Positions 1 to 10,440 of a stretch of DNA of 64,000 nt are shown here, in pieces (position 1 is the stretch's first letter; every line of letters begins with the position of its first letter). The translations under genes were made by a program, and so were the position numbers. The notes beneath the pieces were generated by a model, which saw only the letters and a program-made list of their open reading frames with translations, was not told where the DNA came from and ran no database searches. Source of the DNA: Ascidia mentula. Lineage: Eukaryota; Chordata; Ascidiacea; Phlebobranchia; Ascidiidae. The DNA lies in contig OX387201.1 in NCBI GenBank assembly GCA_947561715.1, positions 17,250,001-17,314,000 of the forward strand, given 5' to 3'.

Positions 1-59
1 TATGTACTTTTCTTACATGAGTATTAACAAAGATTCGCCACACACTAAAATACATTTGC

Positions 60-352
60 ATTATGTTATTTAAATGTTGTTCTGCAATTACTGTGCTCTG
101 TTGTGTAGTTAATGTGCTTTGTTTTATTTTTTTAATTATTATGATTTGTTGTATTTTTGAAGATGCTGAGTTTTGTTTTATTTTTTGCAATTATTGCTCT
201 TTGTACGGCAATTATTATGCTTAGTTGTATTTTATGCAATTATTGTGCTTTGATCTGTAATTAATGTGCTTTGTTTAAATCTTTGCGATTACTGTGCTTT
301 GTTCTGCAATCATTATGCTTCGTTGTATTTAGAACAATTACTGTGCTTTTAT
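60..352. repeat. Degenerate AT-rich tandem repeat
   Basis: Loose repeats of a motif resembling TGTGCTTTGTT...GCAATTATT recur at roughly 30-45 bp spacing across this stretch. Units vary in length and are heavily diverged. No open frame of note is seen. The 1-480 stretch holds nothing else that I can identify. Confidence 0.55.
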
Positions 353-479
353 GTTTTCTTTCCGCTTTTTTACCTTGCAGCCAAGAAACAAACATTTAAC
401 ATCTTGTTGCTTTCCTGACATCAGGGTGCTGGCGGTTCATAGAGAATTTTCGTGTCCTCTAGTTAGCATCACCCGCTGA

Positions 480-768
480 ATGGCAATGTAAGCCAAAATA
501 TGTTGATTCATTCATTTATTTGAGTCGCGGAAATAAACTGACAGGCTACACACTTTTGATAACACCAGATGCAGAATTCACAAACTAGGCATAGGAAAAT
601 GTTATAAGTAGCATCATGTTCAAATAACAATAGTAGTTTATTGCGCAAATTTCAAGAGCATAATTTTCAAACTCAGCTCAAGTTGATCCGGTAATTATTA
701 GGTGGGCCTATGGGCACACACCAGTATGAGTTGAAGATTTTTGAGCAAAACGTTCATTGAAAAGGGTT
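480..768 (-). other. 3' flank of ZF gene 1 with remnant last finger
   Basis: This is the downstream side of the minus-strand ZF gene at 769-1788. At 715-768 the antisense reading keeps the shell of one more finger (PFQ..TFCSKIF), as in the sister genes. It is cut off by the TAG that ends ZF gene 1, carries its own stop, and has lost its histidine half. The sisters read GEKPF at this point, so the gene apparently lost its terminal finger through a nonsense change. Similar 3' flanks, with a phrase like ACACTTTTGATAAC, occur near 7590 and 11990. Confidence 0.5.
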
Positions 769-1788
769 CTATCCAGTATGGGTTCGAATGTGTTGTTTCA
801 GATTGTCGTTTCTGCTAAACCCCATCGAACAAAATGTGCATTTAAAAGGTTTTTCCCCAGTATGAATTCGTTTGTGGATTTTTAAATATGATCCCCTTGC
901 AAAACTTTTTTCGCAAAAGTCGCATCTGAAAGGCTTTTCTCCAGTGTGAGTTCGAATGTGTAGGATTAGATTGTATTTCATGCTAAACACCTTCGAACAA
1001 AATGTGCATTTCTCTCCAGTATGAGTTCGTTTGTGGTTTTCCAATTTTGATGCTGTTATGAAACACTTTTCGCAAAAATCACATCTGAAAGGTTTCTCTG
1101 CAGTATGAGTATGAATGTGTCGGTTTAGATGTCCTTTATAGCTATACCCTTGCGAACAAAAAATGCATTTGAATGGTTTCTCTCCAGTATGAGTTCGTTT
1201 GTGGGCTTTGACTTTCAATGCGGTTGAGAAACACTTTTCGCAAAAATCACACCTGAAAGATTCCTGTCCAGTGTGAGTCCGAATGTGCCTTTTTAGATGT
1301 CCTTTCTGAACAAACTCTTTCAAACAAAACGTGCACTTGTAAACTTTCTCTCTAGTATGAGTCTGAATGTGTGTATTCAGGGTTCCCTTCTGTATGAACA
1401 TTTTCGAACAAAATGTGCACTTGAAATGTTTCTCTCCATGAGTTAGTTTGTGATTTTTCAGCCCTGATGAGGTTGCAAAGCACTTTTCACAATAATCGCA
1501 TCTGTAAGGTTTCTCTCCGGTATGAGTCCGAACATGCAAGATTAGAGTCCATTTCCGGTTAAACAGTTTAGAACAAAACTTGCATTTAAAAGGTTTCTCT
1601 CCAGTGTGAGTCCGTATGTGTACGTTTAGATGTCCTTTCTGACCAAACACCTTCGAACAAAACGTGCACTTGTAAGGTTTCCCTCCAATATTATTTCCGG
1701 TGTGAATGGTATTATGCTTTTCCAGTGAGTCTCTGGATTGAAACGTGTTTGATTGATTTTCATTCGTGTTTCCATTACAAGCCAACAT
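769..1788 (-). CDS. C2H2 zinc-finger protein, about 11 fingers (ZF gene 1)
   Basis: The open frame of 339 residues is an array of C2H2 fingers joined by TGEKP-type linkers, as in KRAB-less or Krüppel-like DNA-binding proteins. A short leader with a degenerate half finger (DSLEKHNTIH, residues ~22-31) precedes eleven fingers of the form C-x2-C-x12-H-x3-H. Two finger types largely alternate: one with CTFCSK..F...HIRTH and one with CDFCEKCF...HKRTH. Between fingers 8 and 9 the linker reads HTGEKCTFC, lacking the usual three residues before the first cysteine. The start ATG lies at the head of the leader; an upstream exon cannot be excluded. Nuclear DNA binding is inferred from the family; targets are unknown. 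Sister genes lie at 3484-4482, 12243-13328 and 23065-24063, all on the minus strand. Confidence 0.8.
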   Translation of the reverse strand: MLACNGNTNENQSNTFQSRDSLEKHNTIHTGNNIGGKPYKCTFCSKVFGQKGHLNVHIRTHTGEKPFKCKFCSKLFNRKWTLILHVRTHTGEKPYRCDYCEKCFATSSGLKNHKLTHGEKHFKCTFCSKMFIQKGTLNTHIQTHTREKVYKCTFCLKEFVQKGHLKRHIRTHTGQESFRCDFCEKCFSTALKVKAHKRTHTGEKPFKCIFCSQGYSYKGHLNRHIHTHTAEKPFRCDFCEKCFITASKLENHKRTHTGEKCTFCSKVFSMKYNLILHIRTHTGEKPFRCDFCEKSFARGSYLKIHKRIHTGEKPFKCTFCSMGFSRNDNLKQHIRTHTG

Positions 1789-2090
1789 TGCTCCTTACAA
1801 TTCAGAACATTGTTACTTCAGATTCTTCACTTTATCAATAGTTTCCAATGTATGACGTTTTTGACTTGCTTTCACAAAAGGTTGGTTCTTTTTAATCTTG
1901 ACTCTGAGGTTTACAACACCTTCCTCTATATTTTACATTGTTTAGGACCAAAGAGACGCTGTTCGACAAAACTCTTTTTAATATCTGTTACAAAAATTGT
2001 TTGAATTTGATAAACTTTTTTAGATTTTTATAAACTTTGTGTCAATCTATGCATCTTGTCAAAAAATATTTCCGAGCTTCCTGTACACAC
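1789..2090. other. Upstream flank of ZF gene 1, no gene seen
   Basis: Short AT-rich stretch immediately upstream of the minus-strand ZF gene 1. Open frames here are short and have no recognisable features. It probably holds the 5' UTR and proximal promoter, but no core element stands out. Confidence 0.35.
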
Positions 2091-2249
2091 AGCTTGCTTA
2101 TGCTTTCTTAATATAATTCATGGTGTTTACCTTTTTGCAAACAAAATAATCACTCACAGCTTCCTTTTCCTTTACTTTAAAAAACACTGCTCTACAACCA
2201 GGCAAGCAACCACAAACCACACGTTGTTTGCACTTTTGCTCTTTTACCA

Positions 2250-2345
2250 TGCTCAGCTCACACAGTTTGGCGCGGAAAGTCACACGGTTTGGCGCCTAAA
2301 GTTCACACAGTTTGGTGTATAAATTTCACAATGTTTGGTGCGGCG
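2250..2345. repeat. Four-unit ~23-bp repeat upstream of ZF gene 1
   Basis: Four successive units begin CACACAGTTTGGCG, CACACGGTTTGGCG, CACACAGTTTGGTG and CACAATGTTTGGTG, each about 23 bp apart. The same block, in the same order, lies upstream of ZF gene 2 at 5405-5500. It sits inside a longer stretch shared by the two ZF units (about 2080-3240 versus 5190-6540). A regulatory role is possible but not shown. Confidence 0.6.
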
Positions 2346-3483
2346 TGTTGCGTCACAAAAGACCTAAAACCACAGGCCAGATAATAGTTGAAAATTTGCA
2401 AGCAGTAGAAGAACATGGGTGCAAAATATTTGGAGTTTATAACTTTGATGATACTGATGATGAACGCAGTTAGTGTTCGAAACGTTTACTAATGTATAAC
2501 AGCATTTTAGCTTTAGCTTTCATTTTCAAAGTAGAAGAACAATTATTCAATTTAGCATTCTGAAGCAACGTTGTCACCTGAGAGTAATTTGGTTGCAAAT
2601 TAAACAACTCTGTCTTCAATCAGTCTTTCTCAAACCATTTTTCTGTAAACAGACATAGCGACCTACGAAGCTTACAATTCAACCTACAAATAATTACGTG
2701 TAATAGAATCATGCCGATATCTCGCATGATGACCAATCAATTACGCTCAAAATTTTAAGAGTTTCTGGAAAATATTACTTACATTTAAAAGGTTTTGCAA
2801 CTGTTAGAGGATTCGAAACATTCACAGCAGGGCAAGCGTTATTTGCTACAGTTTTGTAAGTTTTCAGATAGTGTTGAGTTTAGATAAAGTTGCCATTTCG
2901 CATGTCAGAAGAGAAATTCAAATGTTACTGATAACGTTATTTGCTACAGCTTTTCGGGTGAACTAACATTGCACGACGGTTTCCAAGTGTTTTGCTTGGC
3001 GGAACAATGAACAGAAGCAAGAAATTTAAAACAGCGGAAACACGGAAACACAAACCACGCAAGCCCAAACGGAGAACAAACTATTCATTACAAGATGTTG
3101 CGGTTATTACAAATTACAAGGTGTTATATACACACAACAGCGCTTACATACCATTGTCGCATAATTTGCGGAATGTGTAGCAATCTATTCTGCGTAATTT
3201 TCACTTGTGTGTGTGGTGGTATTTTGATGCAATTACCCACCGTTTAAAGGCGTGAACGTTAGCTTTGTTATTAGTTCAAATTTCTTCAGTAACACACGGA
3301 GAAACTTATACGATGGCAACGTTTTAAGAAAGTTAGTTAACATTGGCATAGCACAATAGTTAACTGCACCGAAAGTAAACAAATTGTAAGGTTAAATGAA
3401 CAACTAGAGAATTTTGTAGCATAATTTTCAAACTCGCAAAATAATTAAAATTGATCAGGTAATCGTTATAGGTGGGTCTGTGG
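2346..3483. other. Unit-shared upstream DNA, no supported gene
   Basis: Much of this stretch is duplicated, in diverged form, at 5500-6540 upstream of ZF gene 2. It includes the phrases ATGTTACTGATAACGTTATT and CTTGGCGGAACAATGAACAG. A 62-codon basic open frame at 2992-3180 has an ATG shared with the second copy, but the downstream reading is not preserved there. I therefore do not call it a gene. Confidence 0.4.
2454..2484 (+). repeat. Hammerhead-like motif, possible Penelope-type element end
   Basis: The stretch reads CTGATGA, one T, a six-base stem arm GAACGC, a short loop, the pairing arm GTGTTC, then GAAAC. CTGATGA and GAAAC are the two conserved cores of a hammerhead ribozyme, and the stem between them pairs fully with one G-T pair. 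A mutated relative lies at 29312-29344 on the other strand. Penelope-like retroelements are known to carry hammerhead motifs. The extra T after the first core is atypical, so self-cleavage is doubtful. Confidence 0.35.
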
Positions 3484-4482
3484 TCACACTCCAGTGTGAG
3501 GTCGAATGTGAATATTCAAGCTTCCTTTATGTTTGTACATTTTTAAGCAAAACGTGCATTGAAAAGGTTTTTCTCCGTTGTGAGTTCGAATGTGTTTGTT
3601 TAGATATACTTGCATGCTAAACACCTTCGAACAAAATGTGCATTCAAACGGTTTCTCTTCAGTATGAGTTCGAATGTGTCTTTTTAGATTTTCTTTCAAG
3701 CTAAACACTTGCGAACAAAGAGTGCATTGAAAAGGTTTCTCTCCGGTATGAGTTCGTTTGTGTATTTTTAAATACGATCCCCTTGCGAAACACTTTTCGC
3801 AAACATCGCATCTGAAAGGCTTTTCTCCGGTGTGAGTTCGAATGTGTTTGTTTAGATTATCTTGCATGCCAAACACCTTCGAACAAAATGGACATTGATA
3901 AGGTTTCTCTCCAGTATGGGTTCGTTTGTGGATTTTCAATTTCGATCCTGTTATGAAACACTTTTCGCAAACCTCGCATCTAAAAGGTTTCTCTCCAGTA
4001 TGAGTTCGAATGTGTCTGCTTAGATGTGCTTTAGAGCCAAACCCTTGCGAACAAAGAGTGCATTTAAAAGGTTTCTCTCCAGTATGAGTTCGTTTGTGAA
4101 TTTTCAATTTTGATCCTGCTATGAAACACTTTTCGCAAACCTCGCAACTGAAAGGTTCCTCTTCAGTGTGAGTTCGAATGTGCATGATCAGAGCATCTTT
4201 ATAACAAAACATTTTAGAACAAAATGTGCACTTTTGAGGTTTCTCACAAGTTCTGTTTCGAATGTGTCTGCTTAAATTTCCTTTCTGGTTAAACATTTTC
4301 GAACAAGACATGCACTTGTAAGATTTCGCTTCAGTTTTTATTCGTTTGTGGATTTGAAAGGATGCACTTTTTGGTATTTTTTCCCAACGTAATGGCTTCT
4401 CTTCTGTGTGAATGATGTCATGCTTCTCCAGTAAGTCTTTGGTTTGAAACGACTTTTCACAGATCTTGCAGTAAAACTGTTC
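3484..4482 (-). CDS. C2H2 zinc-finger protein, about 12 fingers (ZF gene 2)
   Basis: An array of C2H2 fingers. I place the start at the ATG beginning MEQFYCKICEKSF (332 residues). The frame stays open upstream to 4611, but that part has no finger and contains a likely splice or trans-splice acceptor (TTATTGTTGGCATAG). Finger 1 is intact. Finger 2 is degenerate because both cysteines are lost (PLRWEKIPKSASF). Finger 3 ends in a non-standard H-x5-C. Nine regular fingers follow, mostly alternating CTFCSK/CTLCSQ-type and CEVCEKCF/CDVCEKCF-type units with TGEKP linkers, then GV and a TGA stop. DNA-binding transcription factor by family. This is the least damaged member of the group that also contains the genes at 12243-13328 and 23065-24063. 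Confidence 0.8.
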   Translation of the reverse strand, partial: EQFYCKICEKSFQTKDLLEKHDIIHTEEKPLRWEKIPKSASFQIHKRIKTEAKSYKCMSCSKMFNQKGNLSRHIRNRTCEKPQKCTFCSKMFCYKDALIMHIRTHTEEEPFSCEVCEKCFIAGSKLKIHKRTHTGEKPFKCTLCSQGFGSKAHLSRHIRTHTGEKPFRCEVCEKCFITGSKLKIHKRTHTGEKPYQCPFCSKVFGMQDNLNKHIRTHTGEKPFRCDVCEKCFARGSYLKIHKRTHTGEKPFQCTLCSQVFSLKENLKRHIRTHTEEKPFECTFCSKVFSMQVYLNKHIRTHNGEKPFQCTFCLKMYKHKGSLNIHIRPHTGV

Positions 4483-4619
4483 CATTTTTGTTTGTGCTGC
4501 GTTTTCTTTTTGGACAACAAAGGTGGAATTTCTTGTCCACCAGCAATGATCGAAATCCACAGTACAACGTAAGTGTAGATTAGCCTTACACCTATGCCAA
4601 CAATAAAGCAAATTGATTA

Positions 4620-5189
4620 TTTTGCACCCTCTGTCTGGACATTTACTACAGTTTTAGGACGTACATTAAAACAAAAAAAATGGACTCGACACAAAGCGCA
4701 ACAAAAGTTACCACATTTGTACCTGCAGTTCACTTCTTAATTTTCGTGTAGCCTTTCTCAAAATACACCAAATTTCTCGACAAATAACGTTACTAATTCT
4801 GTAATTACGCATTCGTATATCTGATATTATACGTAGGAGTGCATCCGAGTACGTGAAAAGCTCTGCGTCTAAAAAGGTTGATAGGTGTGTCAATATTTAA
4901 AGGTTGAAGTGCCAAAGAAAGAAGTTTTTGAGCTGTGGTTAGAGGTTTTACGGAGTGGTTGTTATCTACGTCTTGGAGGGTGGGGTGTTAATTTCGGCGA
5001 TACAAAGGGATGGGAAATGACGAGAACACAAAACGTGCCAACTTCCAACCGGGGGGTTTGAATCAAACAACTGCGCAAAAGTCGACAGACTGAAGGTTGC
5101 AATGACTAGATAAGAGTATACGGGTCATCACCACTTCCAAATAGTAGTTGTGATTTCGAATTACAAACAGTATGTTCATCAGCATATAA
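4620..5189. other. Shared leader region of ZF gene 2
   Basis: On the minus strand a ~60-codon open frame (4708-4893, ending LRSELQ before a GTACAA donor-like site) is also present, in diverged form, at 13554-13736. The reading phase across the donor does not join the ZF exon in frame. It may therefore be 5' untranslated or fortuitous. The block from ~4890 to 5150 is repeated near 13,735-13,980 and 24,460-24,700. Confidence 0.4.
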
Positions 5190-5404
5190 CTAGACACAGG
5201 TTTTCTATGCTTACTCATTATAACTAATGGTGTTTACTTTTTTTCAAACAAAATAATCATTCTCTGTTTCCTTATCCTTCACCCATGCAAAATCTTCATT
5301 CACCCTGCGACGAACCAACCACCAGATTAAGAAACACTGCTCTGCAACAAAGGCAACAAACCAACGACAAACCACACGTTGTTTACACCTTTACTGTTTC
5401 CCTA

Positions 5405-5500
5405 TGCTCAGCTCACACAGTTTGGCGGGCAAAGTTCACACAGTTCGGCGCCTAAAGTTCACAGAATTTGGTGTATAACTTTCACAATGTTTGGTGCGTC
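5405..5500. repeat. Four-unit ~23-bp repeat upstream of ZF gene 2
   Basis: Second copy of the block at 2250-2345. Units begin CACACAGTTTGGCG, CACACAGTTCGGCG, CACAGAATTTGGTG and CACAATGTTTGGTG. The order and spacing match the first copy. The last unit runs straight into the GTGTTAC phrase found after the first block in a related form. Confidence 0.6.
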
Positions 5501-6100
5501 GTGTTACTCAACAAAAGACCCAACAAAACAGGGCAGATATTAGTTGAGTATTTGGAAGCAGTAGAAGAACAAATATTTCATTTAGCGTTGTGAAGCAACG
5601 GTTGAACCTGAAAGTACGTTGATTTTTTTTGCAATTTAAACAACTCTGTCTAGTAAACAATCAAAATAAGAAACATTACATAAATTCGCACATTTATGAA
5701 AGTTTCTGCCACACGCAACATACAAATGACAATACATGACTGGCAATAAACAGTTGCAAAGCACATTATATACGTAACAAAGGCAGTGGAGACTGGAGAA
5801 CAAATGTAATTGACACCAAACTTCGTGAACGCATTTCAGCAAACTGTGTGAACATAGCCAACAGGGCAAGCGTTATTTGCTACAGTTTTCTTAGTTTTCA
5901 GAAAACGTTAGGCTTATATAAATTTGCTGTTTCGCAAGACAGGAGAGAAATACAAATGTTACTGATAACGTTATTTGCTAAAGTTTTTCGGTTAAATTAA
6001 TTTTACATGACGGTTTCAATGGTTTTCGCTTGGCGGAACAATGAACAGAAGTAGCAAATCTGGAATAGCGGAACGACGACAAAGCTCGGAAAATACTACT

Positions 6101-6294
6101 ACACCTGGTCACAAGGTTTTTCCCAAACTTGATCCACATATAAGGATGCATAAAATGGAAATCTGTGCGAATTTTAATGATTGGGTGTAAACAGGGCCAC
6201 CGCCTGTCATTTTAGCGTTAATATTCGCACAGATTTCTATGTTACATAGGCTTACATGTGGATCAAGTTTGGAAAAAACTTTGTGACCCGGTGT
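6101..6294. mobile_element. Fold-back MITE (~194 bp)
   Basis: The left end starts ACACCTGGTCACAAGGTTTT and the right end is its near-perfect reverse complement, finishing TTGTGACCCGGTGT. The two arms pair over about 75 bp, including the phrase AAACTTGATCCACAT and its complement. The related flank of ZF unit 1 near 3040 lacks this segment, so it is an insertion. No coding capacity. I could not identify a convincing target-site duplication. Confidence 0.7.
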
Positions 6295-6539
6295 AAAAGT
6301 ATCTTCCGCAAAACTCACGCAAGCTTATACAGAGAACAAACTATTTCATTACAAGGTGTTGTGGTCATTACAAGGTATTATATACACACGGCAGCGCCTA
6401 CGTGCCACAGCCGCGGAATGTGTAGCAATCCATTTTGCGTTTACTTGTGTATCTGATGGTACTTTCATACAATTTCCTATACCGTTTAAGGCGTGAGTGT
6501 TAGCATTGTTTTTCATTCTATTAATATTCTATACGTTCA

Positions 6540-7058
6540 TTCTATTAACTGCAGCCATAGCAGCTTGGAGGAAAAACACTCTTGCTTGGCGATTGCTGTC
6601 TCAGCCCATTAGCGTATGAGTCTCTAGTAGGAATTGACGGGCAGTAGATTATGGAGACTGTCATTTCAGAGCAAGTTCACCAAACCTGGCTTAGCATGGG
6701 CAACTGTTATAACTCTGAGTATTGTAATTAAACAAAACCGAAGGGTGACAACAATCTTGTGATTGGTAATACTTCGATTCAGCAACTTGCTAAAGAAATA
6801 TATCATAACTTATTTCCACCTGGTATGGAACGTGTGTTCTGTTTTGCCCATGGAACCAAATGGTAATTTATGACGCGATGGTGGGACTTAGTGAAAAGGT
6901 ACAGCAACCAAACAATAAGCCTACGATTCAGCCTATCAATAATTATGTGCAAAAGAATCATGTTTCTATCTCGTAGGCTCGCCAAATAACCCACGCTAAA
7001 ACTTGTCGAAAGTTTCTGGTAAAAGTTATTACCAGTATGACTGCGTCAGTGAATCAAT
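6540..7058. other. Flank of a decayed ZF unit
   Basis: Contains no supportable gene. Parts resemble the upstream DNA of ZF unit 1 near 2640-2770, for example AGTTTCTGG followed by a ZF-like remnant. This suggests a third, strongly eroded ZF unit. Confidence 0.3.
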
Positions 7059-7116
7059 TGCTTGAACCGCTGAAACCTTCATGACATATGTTGCATTTGA
7101 GAGGTTTTGAAACCGT
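7059..7116 (-). pseudogene. Half zinc-finger remnant
   Basis: On the minus strand the reading VSKPLKCNICHEGF shows the linker and cysteine half of a C2H2 finger, followed by an in-frame stop before the histidines. It is flanked by sequence related to the ZF units and has no open continuation. Confidence 0.4.
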
Positions 7117-7479
7117 TTGATGATTGGACTTGATGCCTTGTTCGAAACATGCACAGCAGCAGTGACAAGGCGCGGTTAATCACATTGTGCTTAGCAAAGT
7201 CACCAAGATACACTCTATATATTGTCCCTTATCGGAAAAAATCTTTCTCTCTAAAACTGAAATAACACTTTTAACGCTTCATGACTTATTGCTGCCAAAT
7301 TTCAAAACAATTTTTGCTACTATAGTTTTACAAGTTTGTTTATCGTTTTAAAACATTTCCTTGCCGCGCCCAACTCTTGTAAGTTCAATACTATCGGATT
7401 TTTGTAAAATATTAATGGCATTGAGTATAAATGTGATACATATTACACTTGTTGTCATGTACATTACCATTGTGGAATT

Positions 7480-7872
7480 ATCCTTTATATCCAAACACGA
7501 GTACAGATTATTTCTCTTTAACAAGATAGAATTCACTTTACGATGGTCATTCAGTTAAGCCCGTTCTACTTTCTTACGTGTACATAAGTTCCCTACACAC
7601 TTTTGATAACTCCAGATGCAGGACTCGATATTGACCCACAAACTGCGAAACAGCGGCGTAGGATGTTGTTGAGAGTATCACCATGTTTGATTAACATTAG
7701 TGTTTTTTTGTTCAAATTTCAATAGTAAAGCACGAAGGAAGTTAAAAACTGACGATGACGAAGGTGTCGTTGTAGAAAAGTTACTTCACACTGGCGTATC
7801 ATTATAGTTAATTGCACCAAAAGTAAACTCGCAAAAAAATTCAAATTGATTATATAATCGTTATAGGTGGGT
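7480..7872 (-). other. 3' flank of a truncated ZF unit
   Basis: Diverged copy of the 3' side of the ZF genes, best matched by 11870-12240. Shared landmarks are CCAAACACGAGTACA, TTCACTTTACGA and CACAAACTGCGAAACAGCGGC. No coding content. Confidence 0.45.
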
Positions 7873-7953
7873 CTATGGGCACACTCCAGTATGAGTTCGA
7901 ATGTGTCTTTTTAAATTTCCGTTTTGGCTGAACCCTTGTGAACAAAACGTGCA
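7873..7953 (-). pseudogene. Single terminal zinc finger, truncated ZF unit
   Basis: The minus strand encodes one complete C2H2 finger (CTFCSQGF...HIRTH) with the THTGV tail typical of the array's last finger. The usual TGA stop is TGC here, so the reading runs three codons further to TAG. Upstream the frame degrades at once. This is a leftover terminal exon piece of a third ZF unit, not a working gene. Confidence 0.6.
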
Positions 7954-8144
7954 TGTTTTACTTACACCGTTTCTCCCCCTGTGTGAATTCGCACGTGCTT
8001 GAATAAACAGCAGGTTGGGAAACGCAACAAAAGAACAAAAGTGTGACCTTATGTCAAATGCACTGATCAAATGGGATTTTCTTTTCATCTGCTAACTAAT
8101 TTTGCTAAGACCCAGCTTCAAGCTGACACCCGGCATATAGGTCG

Positions 8145-8290
8145 CAACACAAACAGTTATGCGTTACAGAGTTGGGTCGAATGTAAAGACCAAGCAAAGC
8201 ATTTGATAGCCTGTCAACTTGATTGCGAACAGGTCATGACCAGTGCGGTTCATTCAAAAGTCTATATCATTCGTTTACTGAAGAATTATT
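8145..8290. repeat. Dispersed repeat R, left part of copy 1
   Basis: Begins AAACAGTTATGCGTTACAGA, also found at 16799. It includes the module TGCGAACAGGTCATGACCAG, which recurs in diverged form at 16840-16900 and 17020-17080. In the copy at 16795-17900 the family runs without interruption. Here it is interrupted by the gag-like retroelement that follows. Confidence 0.55.
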
Positions 8291-8494
8291 GACGAGACTG
8301 AAAAAAAGATGGCACGTACCAAGCAGCAGTAAGCGCAGCGATATAACAGCAAAGAAAGCAAGTTTGTTTATGGCTAGTTGCCTCGGATTACGGATATTTG
8401 GATTATATCATCTGGGATTTTCCGGAACGTATTCCAGCACCACAAATCCAAACTGAGCGGTTGAATAAACTGTCTTAAAGAGTTTGCGCACTGA

Positions 8495-9592
8495 AGTATA
8501 GCAGGTCCTACGCAACCTGCGGGAACATCGTATGCTGCAGAAGCAGCGATAAACGTTGCCCCCTCCGTAAATGAGGATCCCTCCCTTATCGACTGCCAAG
8601 GTGAGGTAAAGGCCCGTTTTATACCCGGGCTGAACCAGGAGGCAATTTACGCCCTCCTCAAGGAGATCAATTACCCTATCACTAATTTGGATGGAATAAT
8701 TCTCCTTCCAAATGGCAAGGTTATATTTTACACACCAAACGATGCGCAAGCAAAAAAGTTAGCAAAGCTGATCACAGACTCCTCGTCGGCGGTCTACGCT
8801 AACGCGTGGACTAACGACGAGGAGCGACTGGTGATCAGTTACGTTCCACCTAAAGTTAAAAAAAAGCCAATTTAGGCACTCTTGAGCCAATATGCTCCCG
8901 TGTCACGAGGCTGGCGTCTATATGATGAATATAGAATCAGTAACGACAAAAGGGCCTTCGTTCTGAAGAGGTCAGTGCTAAAAAGAAATCCAATACCAAA
9001 GGAGCTGAAACTTGGACAACACGTGGTTTCAGCTTATCATCCCTCGCAGCCACCGCACTGCGACCATTGCAAGGTCGATGGCCACAACAAGGCTGAATGC
9101 CACATCCTCGCAGAAAAGGGAAAGAAGAAACACACCAAACACAAACAGATAGAGACCGATGAGACCAAGGAGCAGAGCGATCATGACGCTAACTCCACCG
9201 AGGAAAACGGGGACACTTCCTCTCCCGATGAAGAATCCACCTCCGCCTCCACAACAACTGATGAGGAAGCCTTAACCGAATTTACATCCCCATTAAAATC
9301 CACAAGCAAGTTGTCACCAAGACTCATACCCCTTATAATTGAAGCACGCGCTCAAATCCAAGCCCAAGACTCGGCACCAGGTGACATTCCATCTGATCTC
9401 CGACGCGCCGATCATCCACCAACAACCTCTACCCCGTTTAAGCCGGTGGTAGGAAGAAAGCAAAAAAGGAAGAAAAGCCCCTCACCCAAGAAACAACATT
9501 CAAGGTGCTGTCACACTATGTTTCCGCCCGACGAACCGATCTACACTTGCAAATGCAAGATCGATCACCTTCGATGCTCGTGCGGGCAGTGA
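8495..9592 (+). pseudogene. Retrotransposon gag-like ORF1, CCHC zinc knuckle, broken
   Basis: One reading frame runs from after a stop at 8492-8494 to 9592, interrupted by a single in-frame TAG at 8873-8875. The N-terminal ~130 residues resemble an RRM-like nucleic-acid-binding region. A CCHC knuckle (CDHCKVDGHNKAEC, spacing C-x2-C-x4-H-x4-C) follows at about 9058-9099. The rest is acidic and Ser/Thr-rich, then a basic stretch (KQKRKKSPSPKK), then a cysteine-rich tail (CKCKIDHLRCSCGQ). This layout is typical of ORF1/gag proteins of non-LTR elements, which coat the element RNA. No reverse transcriptase, endonuclease or ATG in good context is present, so it is a truncated element. GC content is visibly higher than in the surrounding DNA. 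Confidence 0.6.
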
Positions 9593-9807
9593 ACCACCAA
9601 AGCATCTTATACAGGCAAACGATGTCCTAATACAACCTGTAAACGGCTACATATGCAGTGTACCTGTGGTCGTTATCATGCAATCGCAGAAGCACAAACC
9701 TGCTACTGCGAAATTAGGATAACGCAGGACTTCATTGACACTATGTGACGTGTTTTTTCGACGTACTTTATCCCAACCCCTTGGATTAAATATCCCTTTT
9801 CGCCTGT

Positions 9808-10440
9808 CAAATGTTAGCCCAATAACCTTTCTGCAAACAGGACGTGTCCAGCGTGACTCCATAGGAAACCGCACATTGGAACGCATATTCGTTTCACAAT
9901 TTAGTGACAAAGAACTTAAAATGAAACGGTTTGAGTGATTCAATTTTAAATAGACGTATCACGGTGCAAAATTTTTGAACCTTTAGCGAACAGGAAATGG
10001 GTGTACTAGAGCAGCTCACTGAAACGCCGATTCGTTTATATTTCCCAGTCCAATTGAAAATAGATAGCAGTATCATGACTTGTCTGCCAAGTTCTAATTT
10101 GCTTGAATGTAAAGCAAAAAAATGAAGATTGTAGTGGAATATAGTTTTCAGGCTTCAATATATCTGTAATACTTGTCTGTATAATTTTGAGTCTTTTGGA
10201 TGCAAAACAAATAATTCATAGTGAATTTCTATCAAGAACAAGCTTAAACAGCATATGCTTATATGGTTTCTGGGGTATGTCTTCCAAAAGCAAGCATTAG
10301 CCTGTTTGATAAATTCTAAGTCGTTTGATTCATTATTAAGAAACCTAAGGTCAACAACTATTGCAATTACCTCAATGCCTTTTCGCCTGACAACCAAAAA
10401 TTCTGTTTACCGAACAACAATTCTATTCCCGGAACGAATT
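9808..10440. repeat. Dispersed repeat R, right part of copy 1
   Basis: Matches 17188-17800 in order. Shared landmarks are CAAATGTTAG, GACGTGTCCAG, GAAACCGCACATTGGAAC, ATGAAACGGTT and GCTTATATGGTTTCTGGGGT. It ends in the minisatellite that follows. Open frames on either strand are short and not preserved between copies. Confidence 0.6.

Noticed and set aside
2992..3180. Basic 62-codon frame upstream of ZF unit 1
   Set aside because: The starting ATG is shared with unit 2, but the reading frame after it is not conserved there.
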